Shown here: piece after piece, positions 7,716 through 16,514 of the stretch
How the letters are laid out: each line of letters starts with the position of its first letter
Numbering within the stretch: the stretch's first letter is position 1
From: Corynebacterium resistens DSM 45100
Lineage (GTDB): Bacteria > Actinomycetota > Actinomycetes > Mycobacteriales > Mycobacteriaceae
Assembly (NCBI RefSeq): GCF_000177535.2
Contig: NC_015673.1
Coordinates: 310,001 to 374,000 of the forward strand
Reading direction: 5' to 3'
Length of the DNA: 64,000 bases
Program-made: the position numbers and the translations under genes
The notes under the pieces: generated by a model
Database searches by the model: none
Seen by the model: only the letters and a program-made list of their open reading frames with translations
Told to the model about the DNA's origin: nothing

Positions 7716-9140
7716 ATGCCTGAGAATCGCCCATTGCGCGTGGCCGTCATCGGATCCGGCCCCGCTGGTATTTATGCTTCAGACGCGCTAGCCAAGTCCG
7801 ACGTGGACGTCAGCGTGGATATCTACGAGCGCATGCCAGCCCCCTTCGGCCTCATCCGCTACGGTGTCGCCCCCGACCATCCACGCATCAAGGGCATCAT
7901 CAAGTCGCTACACCGCGTTTTGGATAAGCCAGGCGTGCGCCTATTTGGGCACGTGAACGTTGGCGAGGATGTCACCCACGAAGAACTCAAGGAGTTCTAC
8001 GACGCGGTGATCTATGCAACCGGAGCCACCGATGACAAGTCCCTCGGTTTCCCGGGCGCAGAGCACACCATCGGCGCGGGCCAATTCGTGGGCTTCTACG
8101 ATGCCAACCCACACTTCAAGGAGTCGTGGAACCTCGAAGCAGAGTCCGTCGCTGTCATCGGTGTGGGCAACGTTGCCCTCGATATTGCCCGCGTTCTGGC
8201 GAAGACCGGCGATGAACTGCGTGTAACCGAGATTCCAGACAATGTTTATGAATCCCTGAAGGAAAACAAGGCCAAGGAAGTTCACGTTTTCGGCCGTCGC
8301 GGCCCAGCGCAAGCCAAGTTCACCCCACTGGAACTCAAGGAACTCAATTACTCGGACACGATCGAGGTCATCGTCAACCCCGAGGACATCCAGTACGACG
8401 CCGCGTCTGAGGAAGCTCGCCGTAGCTCCAAGATCACCGACATGGTGTGCACCTTGCTGGAGCAATATGCCATCGCCGACCCCACGGATGCTCCACACAA
8501 GCTCTACCTGCACTTCTTCGAGTCCCCAGTGGAGGTTAAGACCGATGAAAGCGGTCAAGTAACCAGCTTCATCACCGAACGCACCGAGCTCACCGGCGAA
8601 GGTCGTGTACGTGGCACCGGAGAATTCAACGAATGGCCCGTGCAAGCCGTGTACCGCGCCGTAGGCTACAAGTCTGATCCAGTACATTCCCTGCCATGGG
8701 ATGAAAACTCCAACGTATTGCCCAACGTCGGTGGACGTGTGCTCACGGAGGGCCCCACTGCCGATGGCATCGCTGGTGTACCTGGCACTGCTGATCCTGA
8801 GGCCGAAAACCGTGAGCGCCTCCCAGGCGTGTACACCACCGGCTGGGTCCGCCGTGGGCCTGTCGGCTTGATCGGCAACACCAAGGGTGATGCCAACGAA
8901 GCAGTGGCGAATTTGCTTGAGGATCACGCCAACGGCATTGGGTTCAACCCTTCTCAGCCGGAAGAAGAAGCCGTCGATAAGTGGTTGGCCGAAAAAGGCA
9001 TCCAGCACACCACATGGGAAGGCTGGTACGCCCTCGACAAATATGAGCGTGAACTCGGCGAAGCTGAAGGTCGCGAACGCAAAAAGGTTCGTGAAATTGC
9101 GGACATGCTCAAATATTCCAATACCGATGCAACGGAATAG
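7716..9140 (+). CDS. fpr2: Ferredoxin/adrenodoxin-type NADP reductase
   Basis: 474 residues. It is an FAD- and NADP-binding flavoenzyme of the FprA/adrenodoxin reductase family. The FAD-binding GSGPAG is at 13-18 and the NADP-binding GVGNVALD starts near residue 149. The conserved APFGLIRYGVAPDH segment follows the FAD site, and a C-terminal segment RRGPVGLIGNTKGDA is typical of the family. It should pass electrons from NADPH to a ferredoxin-like carrier (CysX is the candidate) and on to CysI, from which it is divergently transcribed. A perfect McbR operator lies upstream, as expected for the C. glutamicum fpr2-cysI arrangement. The ATG at 7716 has only a weak ribosome site. Identity is very secure. 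Confidence 0.94.
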   Translation: MPENRPLRVAVIGSGPAGIYASDALAKSDVDVSVDIYERMPAPFGLIRYGVAPDHPRIKGIIKSLHRVLDKPGVRLFGHVNVGEDVTHEELKEFYDAVIYATGATDDKSLGFPGAEHTIGAGQFVGFYDANPHFKESWNLEAESVAVIGVGNVALDIARVLAKTGDELRVTEIPDNVYESLKENKAKEVHVFGRRGPAQAKFTPLELKELNYSDTIEVIVNPEDIQYDAASEEARRSSKITDMVCTLLEQYAIADPTDAPHKLYLHFFESPVEVKTDESGQVTSFITERTELTGEGRVRGTGEFNEWPVQAVYRAVGYKSDPVHSLPWDENSNVLPNVGGRVLTEGPTADGIAGVPGTADPEAENRERLPGVYTTGWVRRGPVGLIGNTKGDANEAVANLLEDHANGIGFNPSQPEEEAVDKWLAEKGIQHTTWEGWYALDKYERELGEAEGRERKKVREIADMLKYSNTDATE

Positions 9141-9152
9141 TACGGTATAGAC

Positions 9153-9725
9153 ATGACAGATTCAGCCACGCCTCAAGTGCACCTCACTGGTCGGAATATT
9201 CTCGGCATGCCCGGCCATCAAGTGCATGCACTCTACAAACTGCGCGTAGATGTTTTCGTCAATGAACAGCGGGCCCCCTTCCCCGAGATCGACGATACGG
9301 ACGCACAGCCGAATACGCACCACATCATGGCGTACGTCCATCCAGGTAGTGGCCCATCCTTCCCCTATGGCACAGCAGATCCCGGATCTCCGCTGCGCTT
9401 GGTTGGCACCTGTCGTGTCTTCGGCCCACCAGAAGAACAGCACTTGGGCCGCCTGTGCGTAAGCGCGGATATGCGTGGCTACGGCATCGCCCACCAGCTT
9501 GTTCAAGAGGCACTTGAAGTGTGCATTTCCCGCGCGGCTGCCCTAGACCCTGCCACACAGAAGGCCATCGTCAAGATCGAGGCGCAAACCTACCTCGATG
9601 ATTTCTACAAGACGTACGGCTTCGTTGAAGCTGGCGAAAAGTTCAGCGCAGAAGGCATCGAGCACGTTGAGATGCACCTTGACCTCGACGAATACAAGAT
9701 GCGTATCGCTCAGAAGGATGCTTAA
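9153..9725 (+). CDS. ElaA-type GNAT N-acetyltransferase
   Basis: 190 residues. The N-terminal LYKLRVDVFVNEQRAPFPEID is typical of the ElaA branch of GNAT acetyltransferases, and the acetyl-CoA loop appears as RLCVSADMRGYGIAHQLV. The C-terminal YLDDFYKTYGF is the usual last strand-helix of the fold. The substrate is unknown. The gene begins 12 bases after fpr2, so it may be read through from it; TATAGAC just before the ATG may also act as a -10 for a nearly leaderless transcript. Two hairpins follow the stop. Confidence 0.85.
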   Translation: MTDSATPQVHLTGRNILGMPGHQVHALYKLRVDVFVNEQRAPFPEIDDTDAQPNTHHIMAYVHPGSGPSFPYGTADPGSPLRLVGTCRVFGPPEEQHLGRLCVSADMRGYGIAHQLVQEALEVCISRAAALDPATQKAIVKIEAQTYLDDFYKTYGFVEAGEKFSAEGIEHVEMHLDLDEYKMRIAQKDA

Positions 9726-9729
9726 GAAA

Positions 9730-9792
9730 GGCGCTCCCCAAGCGCCCCTCACCTCCCCTATCCCCAGCCCTCACTGGCCACTAAGCCAGTGA
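9730..9792. terminator. Two hairpins between convergent genes
   Basis: GGCGCT/AGCGCC (9730-9746) and TCACTGGC/GCCAGTGA with loop CACTAA (9771-9792) lie between the ends of the GNAT gene and trhO. The second is symmetric and could serve both strands. No long T-run follows. Confidence 0.6.
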
Positions 9793-9796
9793 AGGC

Positions 9797-10732
9797 CTAG
9801 GAAGCGGACTCAAGTTTCTCCGCAATTTCAGCGCACTCCGGCCGGCCGCAGTGCGCTTTTTGCGTATCCGCCGCACAATCGTTGCAGAGCAGGATCTGCT
9901 CGCGGCACTGATCGTTCACACAATTGTGGAAGTCATTCGTCTCCGCCTGACAGCTCCGGCAGCGACCGAGGACTTTGGCGTCGGAAGAAAACTCCATGTG
10001 CATACGGCGATCGAAGACGTACAAGGAGCCCTCCCAGAGGCCGGAATCCCCGTATTTTTCGCCGTAGCGCACGATGCCGCCATCAATTTGGTAGACCTCT
10101 TCGAAGCCACGATTCTTCATCAGGGAGCTCAACACCTCGCAGCGGATGCCACCGGTGCAGTAACTGATGACTGGCTTATCCTTCATCCAGTCATATTTGC
10201 CGCTTTCCAGCTCCTTGATGAAGTCATGGGTGGTGTTGACATCAGGCACCACAGCATTTTTAAACTTGCCGATCTCCGCCTCCATAGCGTTGCGACCATC
10301 AAAGAAGACAACATCATCACCGCGTTCTTCAACCAGCTTGTTGACCTCTTCCGGCTTTAGGTGCTTGCCTCCACCAACGACGCCGTTTTCATCGACCTTG
10401 AGCTCCCCCGGAGCACCGAAGGATACGATCTCGTCGCGCACCTTAACGCTCAAGCGCGGGAAATCATCCGCCCCACCCTGCGACCACTTGAATTCCATGT
10501 TCTTGAAACCAGGGAATTCGCGGGTGCGACGAACGTACTGCTTGCAGCTCGCTAGCGAACCGCCCACTGTGCCGTTGATGCCGTGTTCGCTGATAAGAAT
10601 CCGTCCCTTGAGCTCCAGTTGCTCGCAAAGGGCACGCTGCCACAGCATCACCGCCGTCGGGTCCTCGATCGGGGTGAAGCAGTAGTACAGCAGGATTCGA
10701 GTTTCAGTGAGATCAGTTGCGCTATGGCCCAT
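9797..10732 (-). CDS. trhO: tRNA uridine(34) hydroxylase TrhO (rhodanese family)
   Basis: 311 residues from the ATG at 10732; a TTG at 10762 is possible but less likely. The protein has an N-terminal acylphosphatase-like region ([13 protein letters not shown]), a central rhodanese domain with active-site loop CTGGIRCE (Cys192, Cys198) and a C-terminal cysteine-rich tail with several C-x2-C pairs. This is the YceA/TrhO family, which hydroxylates U34 of certain tRNAs with oxygen. Older annotation calls it a rhodanese-related sulfurtransferase. It stands between convergent and same-strand neighbours with no obvious operon partner. Confidence 0.9.
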   Translation of the reverse strand: MGHSATDLTETRILLYYCFTPIEDPTAVMLWQRALCEQLELKGRILISEHGINGTVGGSLASCKQYVRRTREFPGFKNMEFKWSQGGADDFPRLSVKVRDEIVSFGAPGELKVDENGVVGGGKHLKPEEVNKLVEERGDDVVFFDGRNAMEAEIGKFKNAVVPDVNTTHDFIKELESGKYDWMKDKPVISYCTGGIRCEVLSSLMKNRGFEEVYQIDGGIVRYGEKYGDSGLWEGSLYVFDRRMHMEFSSDAKVLGRCRSCQAETNDFHNCVNDQCREQILLCNDCAADTQKAHCGRPECAEIAEKLESAS

Positions 10733-10818
10733 GCACCCAATATTAGGTCTGGTCTGGGTCAATACCTAAACCCGCGCGCTGAAGGGCTTAGACAAGCACT
10801 TCGATGAAGTGCTACAGC

Positions 10819-12075
10819 CTAGCTCCGCTTCCCGTAGCTGACTTTCATACAGCCCGCTGCTTCGGAGGCGCGCCGACGGGCTTCCTCGGTGGTTTCTGCC
10901 GTGGATACCGCTACTGCCATGCGCCGGCGCGGGTAACTCTTGGGTTTGCCAAAGATGCGCACATCGGTTTCCGGAATCGCCAACGCTTCGCACAGGCCGG
11001 TGTACTGCGGTTCAGTTTCATCCTCGTCATCAGAAGTTTTGGCGCACCCATAGACCACGGCGGAAGCACCGGGGCTCACCAGGGTGGAATCAATCGGCAG
11101 CCCCAACACGGCGCGAGCATGCAAATCGAATTCGCTGAACCGCTGCGTGGCCATCGTCACCATCCCCGTATCGTGCGGGCGGGGGCTCACCTCAGAGAAA
11201 TACACATCATCGCCCTTGACGAAGAGCTCCACTCCGTACACCCCACGCCCACCCAGGGCGTTGGTGACTCGGGCGGCCACACTATGGGCATTATCAAGCG
11301 CCTCCGCGCTCATTTCCGCAGGCTGCCACGATTCCACGTAGTCGCCGCGGTCCTGGCGATGCCCGATCGGTTCGCAGAACCACGTGGCTTCTGCACCTGT
11401 TTGGGGATCAACCGAGCGCACCGTCAAAATGGTGACCTCGTAATCAAAGGGAATGTACTGCTCCACGATCACGCGGTGGGTGTTCACCCGGGCGGAGCTA
11501 ATGGCTACATTCCACGCCTCCTCCAGCTCATCTGGGCCGGCCACAAACGTTTGCCCCTTACCGCTGCTGCTCATGATGGGCTTCACTACGCAGGGGTACC
11601 CGATGTCCTCAGCAGCTAGCGCGAGCTCTTCAAATGTCGAAGCAAAGCTGTGCGCACTTGTGGGCAACCCCAGCTCCTCGCTTGCCAGCGTGCGAATTCC
11701 CTCACGATTCATAGTCAGCCGCGTTGCGCGCGCTGTGGGTACGACGGTAGCGAGCCCTTCTTCTTCAATACGTTGAAGCTCATCGGTCGCAATCGCCTCA
11801 ATCTCCGGAACAATGAAATCTGGACGGACGTGTTCCACGAGATCGCGGATGCTGGCGGCGTCGGTAAGATTAAGCACGTGCGCACGGTTAGCCACATGAT
11901 GCGCAGGTGCGCCTGCGTAGCGGTCGGCGGCGTGCACCTCCACGCCCAAGCGTTGGAAAGCGATTGCCACTTCTTTGCCGAGCTCCCCAGACCCCAACAA
12001 CAGCACGCGCGTGGCGTTGGGAGTCAGCGGAGTTCCAATCACTTCTGGGGTGTACATAACGTCCGAAGAGGTCAT
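10819..12075 (-). CDS. purT: Formate-dependent phosphoribosylglycinamide formyltransferase
   Basis: 418 residues, the usual PurT length. An ATP-grasp enzyme that makes formyl-GAR from GAR, formate and ATP, a folate-independent step of purine synthesis. Visible features are the N-terminal [24 protein letters not shown] in the ATP-binding loop, [16 protein letters not shown], and the metal-site segment [16 protein letters not shown]. The ATG at 12075 is chosen; one at 12057 is an alternative. It is divergent from the Rieske gene. purA is further along the window, but there is no purine operon here. Confidence 0.94.
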   Translation of the reverse strand: MTSSDVMYTPEVIGTPLTPNATRVLLLGSGELGKEVAIAFQRLGVEVHAADRYAGAPAHHVANRAHVLNLTDAASIRDLVEHVRPDFIVPEIEAIATDELQRIEEEGLATVVPTARATRLTMNREGIRTLASEELGLPTSAHSFASTFEELALAAEDIGYPCVVKPIMSSSGKGQTFVAGPDELEEAWNVAISSARVNTHRVIVEQYIPFDYEVTILTVRSVDPQTGAEATWFCEPIGHRQDRGDYVESWQPAEMSAEALDNAHSVAARVTNALGGRGVYGVELFVKGDDVYFSEVSPRPHDTGMVTMATQRFSEFDLHARAVLGLPIDSTLVSPGASAVVYGCAKTSDDEDETEPQYTGLCEALAIPETDVRIFGKPKSYPRRRMAVAVSTAETTEEARRRASEAAGCMKVSYGKRS

Positions 12076-12141
12076 GTTCTGCGATGTTACCCTCCCATGG
12101 CTCGCGTTGGTACGGCTGCCCAGCCCGATAGTGGTGCCATA

Positions 12142-12570
12142 ATGGAAGGCATGAGTGCTTCAGATTTTTCGTGCCCACGCCTTGTCTCCCGTCGCGGTTT
12201 CCTCAAGGGGGCAGCGGCGGTCACTGCCACAACCGCTGCGGGCGCTGTTTTGGCTGCTTGTGGTTCTAAGTCTGACGCCGCCAAGGTTGCCCAAGCCGAC
12301 ATTCCAGTAGGTGGTGCAATCATCAGCGGCGAATGGGTTGTGGCCCAACCACAAAACGGACAATTCGTGGCCTATTCGAATGTATGCCCTCACGCACAAG
12401 GTGTTATCGACAAGATTGAAAAAGACGGCACCCGCACCTTGGCTGTGTGCCCCAAGCACCACTCCAAGTTTGATGTTGCCACCGGTGAGGTTGTTGAAGG
12501 TCCAAGCCGCGATGGCCTAAAGCCTGCGAAGAAGGTAGAGGCTGCTGATGGCCAGGTGGAGATCAGCTAG
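12142..12570 (+). CDS. Tat-exported Rieske [2Fe-2S] protein
   Basis: 142 residues. The N-terminus has a twin-arginine signal (RRGFLKG, Arg17-Arg18), then an alanine-rich hydrophobic stretch ending in LAACGS. Cys40 could be a lipobox cysteine, so a lipid anchor is plausible. The Rieske cluster ligands are CPH (Cys82, His84) and CPKHH (Cys103, His106), about 20 residues apart. It is a small stand-alone Rieske domain, not a cytochrome bc1 or dioxygenase subunit. It would carry electrons outside the membrane; the partner is unknown. Start choice is uncertain between the ATGs at 12142 and 12151. A strong terminator follows. Confidence 0.88.
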   Translation: MEGMSASDFSCPRLVSRRGFLKGAAAVTATTAAGAVLAACGSKSDAAKVAQADIPVGGAIISGEWVVAQPQNGQFVAYSNVCPHAQGVIDKIEKDGTRTLAVCPKHHSKFDVATGEVVEGPSRDGLKPAKKVEAADGQVEIS

Positions 12571-12586
12571 GTTCGGGCTCTAGGCA

Positions 12587-12626
12587 CCGGCTGTGCCACC
12601 AGTTTCGACTGGCACGGGCGGTTTTT
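12587..12626 (+). terminator. Intrinsic terminator after the Rieske gene
   Basis: Arms CCGGCTGTGCCA (12587-12598) and TGGCACGGGCGG (12610-12621) pair with one mismatch and one G-T pair and are followed by TTTTT. Its right end reaches the stop of the convergent gene. Confidence 0.85.
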
Positions 12627-13182
12627 ATCGCTTCAGCCCGGCGCGAACTCCGCGGGGGATGCCAAACATTCCGCCCACCATCAAGGTAAGTAGGCCTACT
12701 CCAACCAGTGCGAGGACCACACCAATTCCTTCTTGCGAAGTGGTATCGATGAAAGCGACATCAACGATCATCGCTGTGCTTGATCCGATCCCACCACCCA
12801 TGGCGAGGGCGAATGCACCTACGAATGGGCGACGCATCTTCACAGCCAGCACAATGATGGGAATGAAGTAGGTCACCGCGAGGGCAGCAATCTGCCATTC
12901 CGGAAAACGGGTGGGTGCTGGAAGGGAAAAGTCGAGTGGCGTTTCGTGGTAGCCACTCCAGGTCAGCCATATAGCTGGCGCGAGGATACCGACCAGCCCG
13001 GCAGATAGTCCCGTGGCCCATAGACCTGGTCCTTTGCCCGTATCATCTTGAACTTTCCGAGCCATCGCATGGATGGTTAGCAGCCCGATCACCAGCGGGA
13101 TTCCACCGAACATCAGCCATGTCAGCACGAGCACATCGGGATGGAAACTCTGGGCGAGGAGGGTAGCGGGTACGTCAGTCAT
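12625..13182 (-). CDS. Integral membrane protein of the ECF transporter operon
   Basis: 185 residues from the ATG at 13182, chosen because it overlaps the TGA of the preceding ATPase gene (ATGA at 13179-13182). Four or five hydrophobic segments are visible and there is no soluble domain. I do not recognise the family. As the last gene of a coupled operon with S, T and ATPase components, it may be an accessory membrane subunit or a second substrate-related protein. Confidence 0.75.
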   Translation of the reverse strand: MTDVPATLLAQSFHPDVLVLTWLMFGGIPLVIGLLTIHAMARKVQDDTGKGPGLWATGLSAGLVGILAPAIWLTWSGYHETPLDFSLPAPTRFPEWQIAALAVTYFIPIIVLAVKMRRPFVGAFALAMGGGIGSSTAMIVDVAFIDTTSQEGIGVVLALVGVGLLTLMVGGMFGIPRGVRAGLKR

Positions 13183-14495
13183 GGTGGCCACGTTATACGC
13201 GCATCACTCACGGCACTGGCGAAATCGTGATCATGGCAGGTCCATAGCACCGCGGGCAGCTGAGTGGCACTGCCTGTGCGATCCGACGGGCGCGCATCCT
13301 GGCATTGTGCGTCCGCACTGCCCATGTTCACGCCCCGCAGGCGGTGGTATTCCCCGTCGGCGTAACGATGCATGAGGTCGGCTAGGCGCCCGTAGCCTTC
13401 CCAGTCGAGCCCCACGGTGGGTTCATCCAGCAGGATCAGCTGTGGGGCACGCACCATCGCAGCCGCCACCAACACGATGCGGCGCCACGAACTCGGCACG
13501 TCCAAGGGGTGCGTCTCCGCCCACTGTTGTAGGCCAGCGAACTCCACGACCGCTTCCGCAGCTTCGCGATCCACACCGTAAGCGAGCTCCTCCAAAACGG
13601 TGCGCCGAGCGAGGGCAGCATCCATTGCGGTAGGCGCCCACCCGGGCATGTCCTGAGGGCGCACCAATTCACCGTGATGCGGCACCAATCCCAAGGCTGC
13701 CAAGAACAAGGAGGTCTTGCCGCACCCATTCGGACCTTGCAGGTGGGTAACCTCACCGGCATTCGCAATGATGTCGATGGGGCCGACTTCACCAGCGCCG
13801 CGCGGAATTCTCACCCCGCGACCCACGAGCACAGCGTCCCTGTCATCGTGAACGCCACCGCTCACTTCACCGCTTTTGTCGTCGCCATCGACGGTCGTGC
13901 GACTTGCTCCAATACGGGAAGCAGCACCTCCCCTACTTCCGGGCGCAACGCTCAGGCGACCACGGCCGGAGTCGGGCACCACGGGCCCTGGAGCTTCATC
14001 TTCCACCAGCTCCCCACTGGAGGTGAGGCGCAGTTGGCGCGTGGCGGCGTCGGATAAAGAAGACCGCCCGCGATCATAAACCGTAACTTCGCCGGGAAAG
14101 GCAGCAAGCGTGTGGCGAAGAGTGGCCACAGCCGAAGCATCGAAACCATCCAGTGGGCAATCCAAGACGAGTGAATCGGCGCCGGAAAGCAAGGCTCCCG
14201 CGATGGCAAGGCGACGAGTTTGTCCCGTGGAAAGCCGCGATGGATGCTGTTCCGCGTGAGTAAGCAGCCCCCATGTACTTAGGACCTCGTCGATACGGGC
14301 CTGCATCTGCTCACGGGGAACTCCGCGTTGCTCCATGCCGAAGGCGAGCTCCTCGGTCACCGTGGAGCGCAGCAGGGAGATATGTGCACTGGCTTCGTTA
14401 CCTACCCACGCCGCCCCGGTGGATTCTGCGCGCTTCCACGCGTGTTCGGACAGGCCGGTGCCACTTTCGGCCCAGATGTATTCCGTGATGGGCAT
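13179..14495 (-). CDS. ECF-type transporter fused ATPase with degenerate halves
   Basis: 438 residues holding two ABC ATPase halves. The N-terminal half lacks its first part: there is no Walker A, but there is a signature LSTGQ (88-92) and a defective Walker B, SLVLDCP, where the catalytic glutamate is cysteine. The C-terminal half has a good Walker A, GPNGCGKT (255-262), and Walker B, LILLDEP (354-360), but its signature is replaced by DVPSSWRR (333-340). Only one composite ATP site, Walker A of the second half with the signature of the first, could work. An acidic, low-complexity linker (about 165-225) joins the halves. It follows the T-component by 47 bases and overlaps the next gene. It would energise substrate uptake with the membrane subunits. 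Confidence 0.85.
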   Translation of the reverse strand: MPITEYIWAESGTGLSEHAWKRAESTGAAWVGNEASAHISLLRSTVTEELAFGMEQRGVPREQMQARIDEVLSTWGLLTHAEQHPSRLSTGQTRRLAIAGALLSGADSLVLDCPLDGFDASAVATLRHTLAAFPGEVTVYDRGRSSLSDAATRQLRLTSSGELVEDEAPGPVVPDSGRGRLSVAPGSRGGAASRIGASRTTVDGDDKSGEVSGGVHDDRDAVLVGRGVRIPRGAGEVGPIDIIANAGEVTHLQGPNGCGKTSLFLAALGLVPHHGELVRPQDMPGWAPTAMDAALARRTVLEELAYGVDREAAEAVVEFAGLQQWAETHPLDVPSSWRRIVLVAAAMVRAPQLILLDEPTVGLDWEGYGRLADLMHRYADGEYHRLRGVNMGSADAQCQDARPSDRTGSATQLPAVLWTCHDHDFASAVSDARITWPP

Positions 14496-14542
14496 GGGTG
14501 AAATCCTTTCAATGGCAGGTCAGGTGCGCAACCGCATGATGA

Positions 14543-15229
14543 TCACAGCGACACAATGATCACTGCAATCACGGCTACAACCACCACAATACGAATCACA
14601 TGGTCTATTGGCCGATCGGGTACAGGTCGCAAGATGGTTCGACGCCCCGGATCCCCAATGCCAGTGCGCTGCAATGGGCGGGCACGTTGCGCGGCATCGT
14701 CTACTAGGCCAACGATGAGCGGCAGGACAACCCCCCATCGCGCGGACCAACTGCGCACGTCAATACCCCGCGTAGCCTGAATTTGACGAATGGTTTCCAC
14801 ACGCGCTCTCGCCATGGGGTACAGCCGGAATGTGGATCCGAGCACGTAGACCAACTTGGCTGGTGCCTTGGTTTGCAGGCTGCGCATGAGGCGATCGAGG
14901 TCAACGAAATACCCTATGGTCAAGCCGATCGTGGTCGCTGCGAGAAACCGCAAACCGAGGGAAAGTGCGATCTGCATGCCATCGCGGGTAATCATCCCCC
15001 ACCATGGCTCGCGCCCAAACGGCCCGTACATCAGAGTGAATCCGATGAAGGCCGGCAGCGATACCGCAGTTGCGCCTAGGAAGGTCTTCAGCGGTGAGCG
15101 CGCAACGATTGCAATGACCGCTGCAACTAGCCACGTGAGCAGCGAAAACCGCCAGTCATTGGCAATGAGCACACTCACGACCGCCCCCGCGGCGAGCGTG
15201 AGGTTGGTCAGCGGATTCAACCGCACCAC
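14543..15229 (-). CDS. ECF transporter T-component (EcfT-like membrane protein)
   Basis: 228 residues with four or five membrane segments and the cytoplasmic coupling region of energy-coupling factor T-proteins: QATRGIDV and a later, degenerate RARPLQRTG in place of the second Ala-Arg-Gly motif. It begins with GTG at 15229, immediately after the TAG of the S-component, so the two are coupled. It should link the S-component to the fused ATPase. The last 30 residues are strongly hydrophobic (many V and I). Confidence 0.85.
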   Translation of the reverse strand: MVRLNPLTNLTLAAGAVVSVLIANDWRFSLLTWLVAAVIAIVARSPLKTFLGATAVSLPAFIGFTLMYGPFGREPWWGMITRDGMQIALSLGLRFLAATTIGLTIGYFVDLDRLMRSLQTKAPAKLVYVLGSTFRLYPMARARVETIRQIQATRGIDVRSWSARWGVVLPLIVGLVDDAAQRARPLQRTGIGDPGRRTILRPVPDRPIDHVIRIVVVVAVIAVIIVSL

Positions 15230-16009
15230 CTAGTCTCCCTTTTCTGCGAAGGTTCGGCGTGTGCGCTGCGGAAGGGCCCGGATTACAACCCAAACGATCG
15301 TGAAGACAATGAGCTTATCGAGCGGATCGGAGGTCCACGATTGCAAGAACACCGCGGTCATCGGCTCAAAACCCAAGGAGCGGAAGAAGGTCACCAGCAA
15401 TCCGGTTCCGGTGCCAGCTGTGCCACCGAAAATAAACGAGGCGATGGGGGCGGATAGCAATGCGGTAATGAAACCGACGACGAGTCCCGACAAGGCAATT
15501 CGCCACCATGCGCCACGGAACCAGGGGCGCAGTAATCCGGCGGCCAAACCTACGAAAGCATAGGCGGCTGCGAAAGGCACGACCGTGGGATTAAATGTGC
15601 CCCATACTAGGCTGGTAAGAACTCCGGTTCCAACGCCTGCCACTGGCCCAGCGAGCGCGCCGACCAGTACGGTTCCGATCGAATCGAAGTACAGGGGCAA
15701 TGGCAATCCCATGGTTCCGATAACTTGGCCCAAGACGACGTTGATCGCAAGCGCCACTGGCAGCAGAGTCAGGGTACGAACTGGCAAGCGTGGCACTACA
15801 ACGGCCAGAATCAGCAGGGCCGGAACAAGGAAGCCAACCAATGCGATGGTTGAGCTTTTCGCATCCGCGAGGGATTCCCATTGCGAGTCCGTTGGTTGTG
15901 CGATTACCAAGGTCAACCAGGTCCCTACGATCATCAATCCCGCAATGACGAGAATGATGCGTGCGATTGGAGAGAATCGCTGAGCCGAAAGCTCGGGTTG
16001 TGTAGACAT
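15230..16009 (-). CDS. ECF transporter substrate-binding (S) component
   Basis: 259 residues from the ATG at 16009 (AAGGAAAA just upstream); the open frame runs on to a GTG at 16048. It has six or seven membrane helices. The segment PLYFDSIGTVLVGALAGP and the following small-residue helices resemble the ECF S-components often found next to their own T and A genes. The gene is divergent from metE. A methionine-related or B12-related substrate is a reasonable guess from the neighbour, but nothing in the protein proves it. Confidence 0.8.
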   Translation of the reverse strand: MSTQPELSAQRFSPIARIILVIAGLMIVGTWLTLVIAQPTDSQWESLADAKSSTIALVGFLVPALLILAVVVPRLPVRTLTLLPVALAINVVLGQVIGTMGLPLPLYFDSIGTVLVGALAGPVAGVGTGVLTSLVWGTFNPTVVPFAAAYAFVGLAAGLLRPWFRGAWWRIALSGLVVGFITALLSAPIASFIFGGTAGTGTGLLVTFFRSLGFEPMTAVFLQSWTSDPLDKLIVFTIVWVVIRALPQRTRRTFAEKGD

Positions 16010-16037
16010 TATTTTTCCTTGCGTGAGAAAAATGCAG

Positions 16038-16060
16038 GGGTGATTCACCCGTCTGTCTAT
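16038..16060. promoter_or_regulatory. Palindrome plus McbR-like half-site upstream of the ECF operon
   Basis: GGGTGA-T-TCACCC (16038-16050) is a perfect inverted repeat. Next to it, read on the minus strand, is TAGAC followed by AGACGG, a McbR half-site. Both are within 52 bases upstream of the S-component ATG. Confidence 0.4.
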
Positions 16061-16209
16061 GTCACCTCGACAGCCGAGCTTGAGGAATCAAAAATTCATA
16101 CCTATCGTGCGCGAACATCACCCCAAGGTCAAGTTTGATCCACCAATCACCAGCCACCACGCCCCTCACCTCTATTACCCCCGCCACGCTAAACTCTTTT
16201 CAGAATCGC

Positions 16210-16229
16210 TTGACAGACCAAGCTGTCTA
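16210..16229 (+). promoter_or_regulatory. metE promoter -35 with McbR-like operator
   Basis: TTGACA (16210-16215) is a good -35. Overlapping it, CAGAC-CAAGCT-GTCTA (16214-16229) matches the McbR consensus except for the first base. Binding would block the promoter, as known for corynebacterial methionine genes. No clear -10 is seen. Confidence 0.72.
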
Positions 16230-16231
16230 GT

Positions 16232-16461
16232 GTTGGGTAGTTCACACACAACCGGTTCGCGAAAACCGCTAATCCTCCTGGAGCCCCGGATGAGGACCAA
16301 CTAGCAACGCGAACACCCCGCGGTTTCCTCCTGCCGCGTGGACGGACTGTGGCGCGCGGAGACCCGCGGGCGTCGGAACATAAAATCCGACAGCCTTGAC
16401 GTGGCCTGCGCACCCGGGGCTCCCCTTCACGCAGTAGGCAAAGAACATCACGGGCGTGATG
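16232..16461 (+). ncRNA. Structured metE leader, candidate cis-regulatory RNA
   Basis: The first part can fold as a three-way junction: P1 GTTG-GG-TAGTT (16232-16242) with AACTA-G-CAAC (16299-16308), P2 CGGTT/AACCG (16253-16268) and P3 TCCTC/GAGGA (16273-16296). Further hairpins follow: CGCGG/CCGCG (16319-16338), CGCGG-AGAC-CCGCG (16355-16368), GTCGGA/TCCGAC (16372-16391) and CATCACG-GG-CGTGATG (16446-16461), the last 53 bases before the metE start. It is not a recognisable cobalamin or SAM-I riboswitch. The transcription start is unknown, so the left arm of P1 may not be transcribed. Confidence 0.4.
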
Positions 16462-16514
16462 CCGGTTGGTGAAAGCACACATGTTTCCCAACACGCAAAG
16501 GATTGCCTCGCATC

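Noticed and set aside
7941..9008. Long open frame (355 codons) antisense to fpr2
   Set aside because: fpr2 is a clear family member on the other strand; the antisense frame has no motif and reflects codon bias.
16354..16368. GCGCGGAGACCCGCG resembles the B12 box of cobalamin riboswitches
   Set aside because: Only 12 of 15 positions fit, and the upstream core of a cobalamin riboswitch is not found. A plain hairpin explains it.
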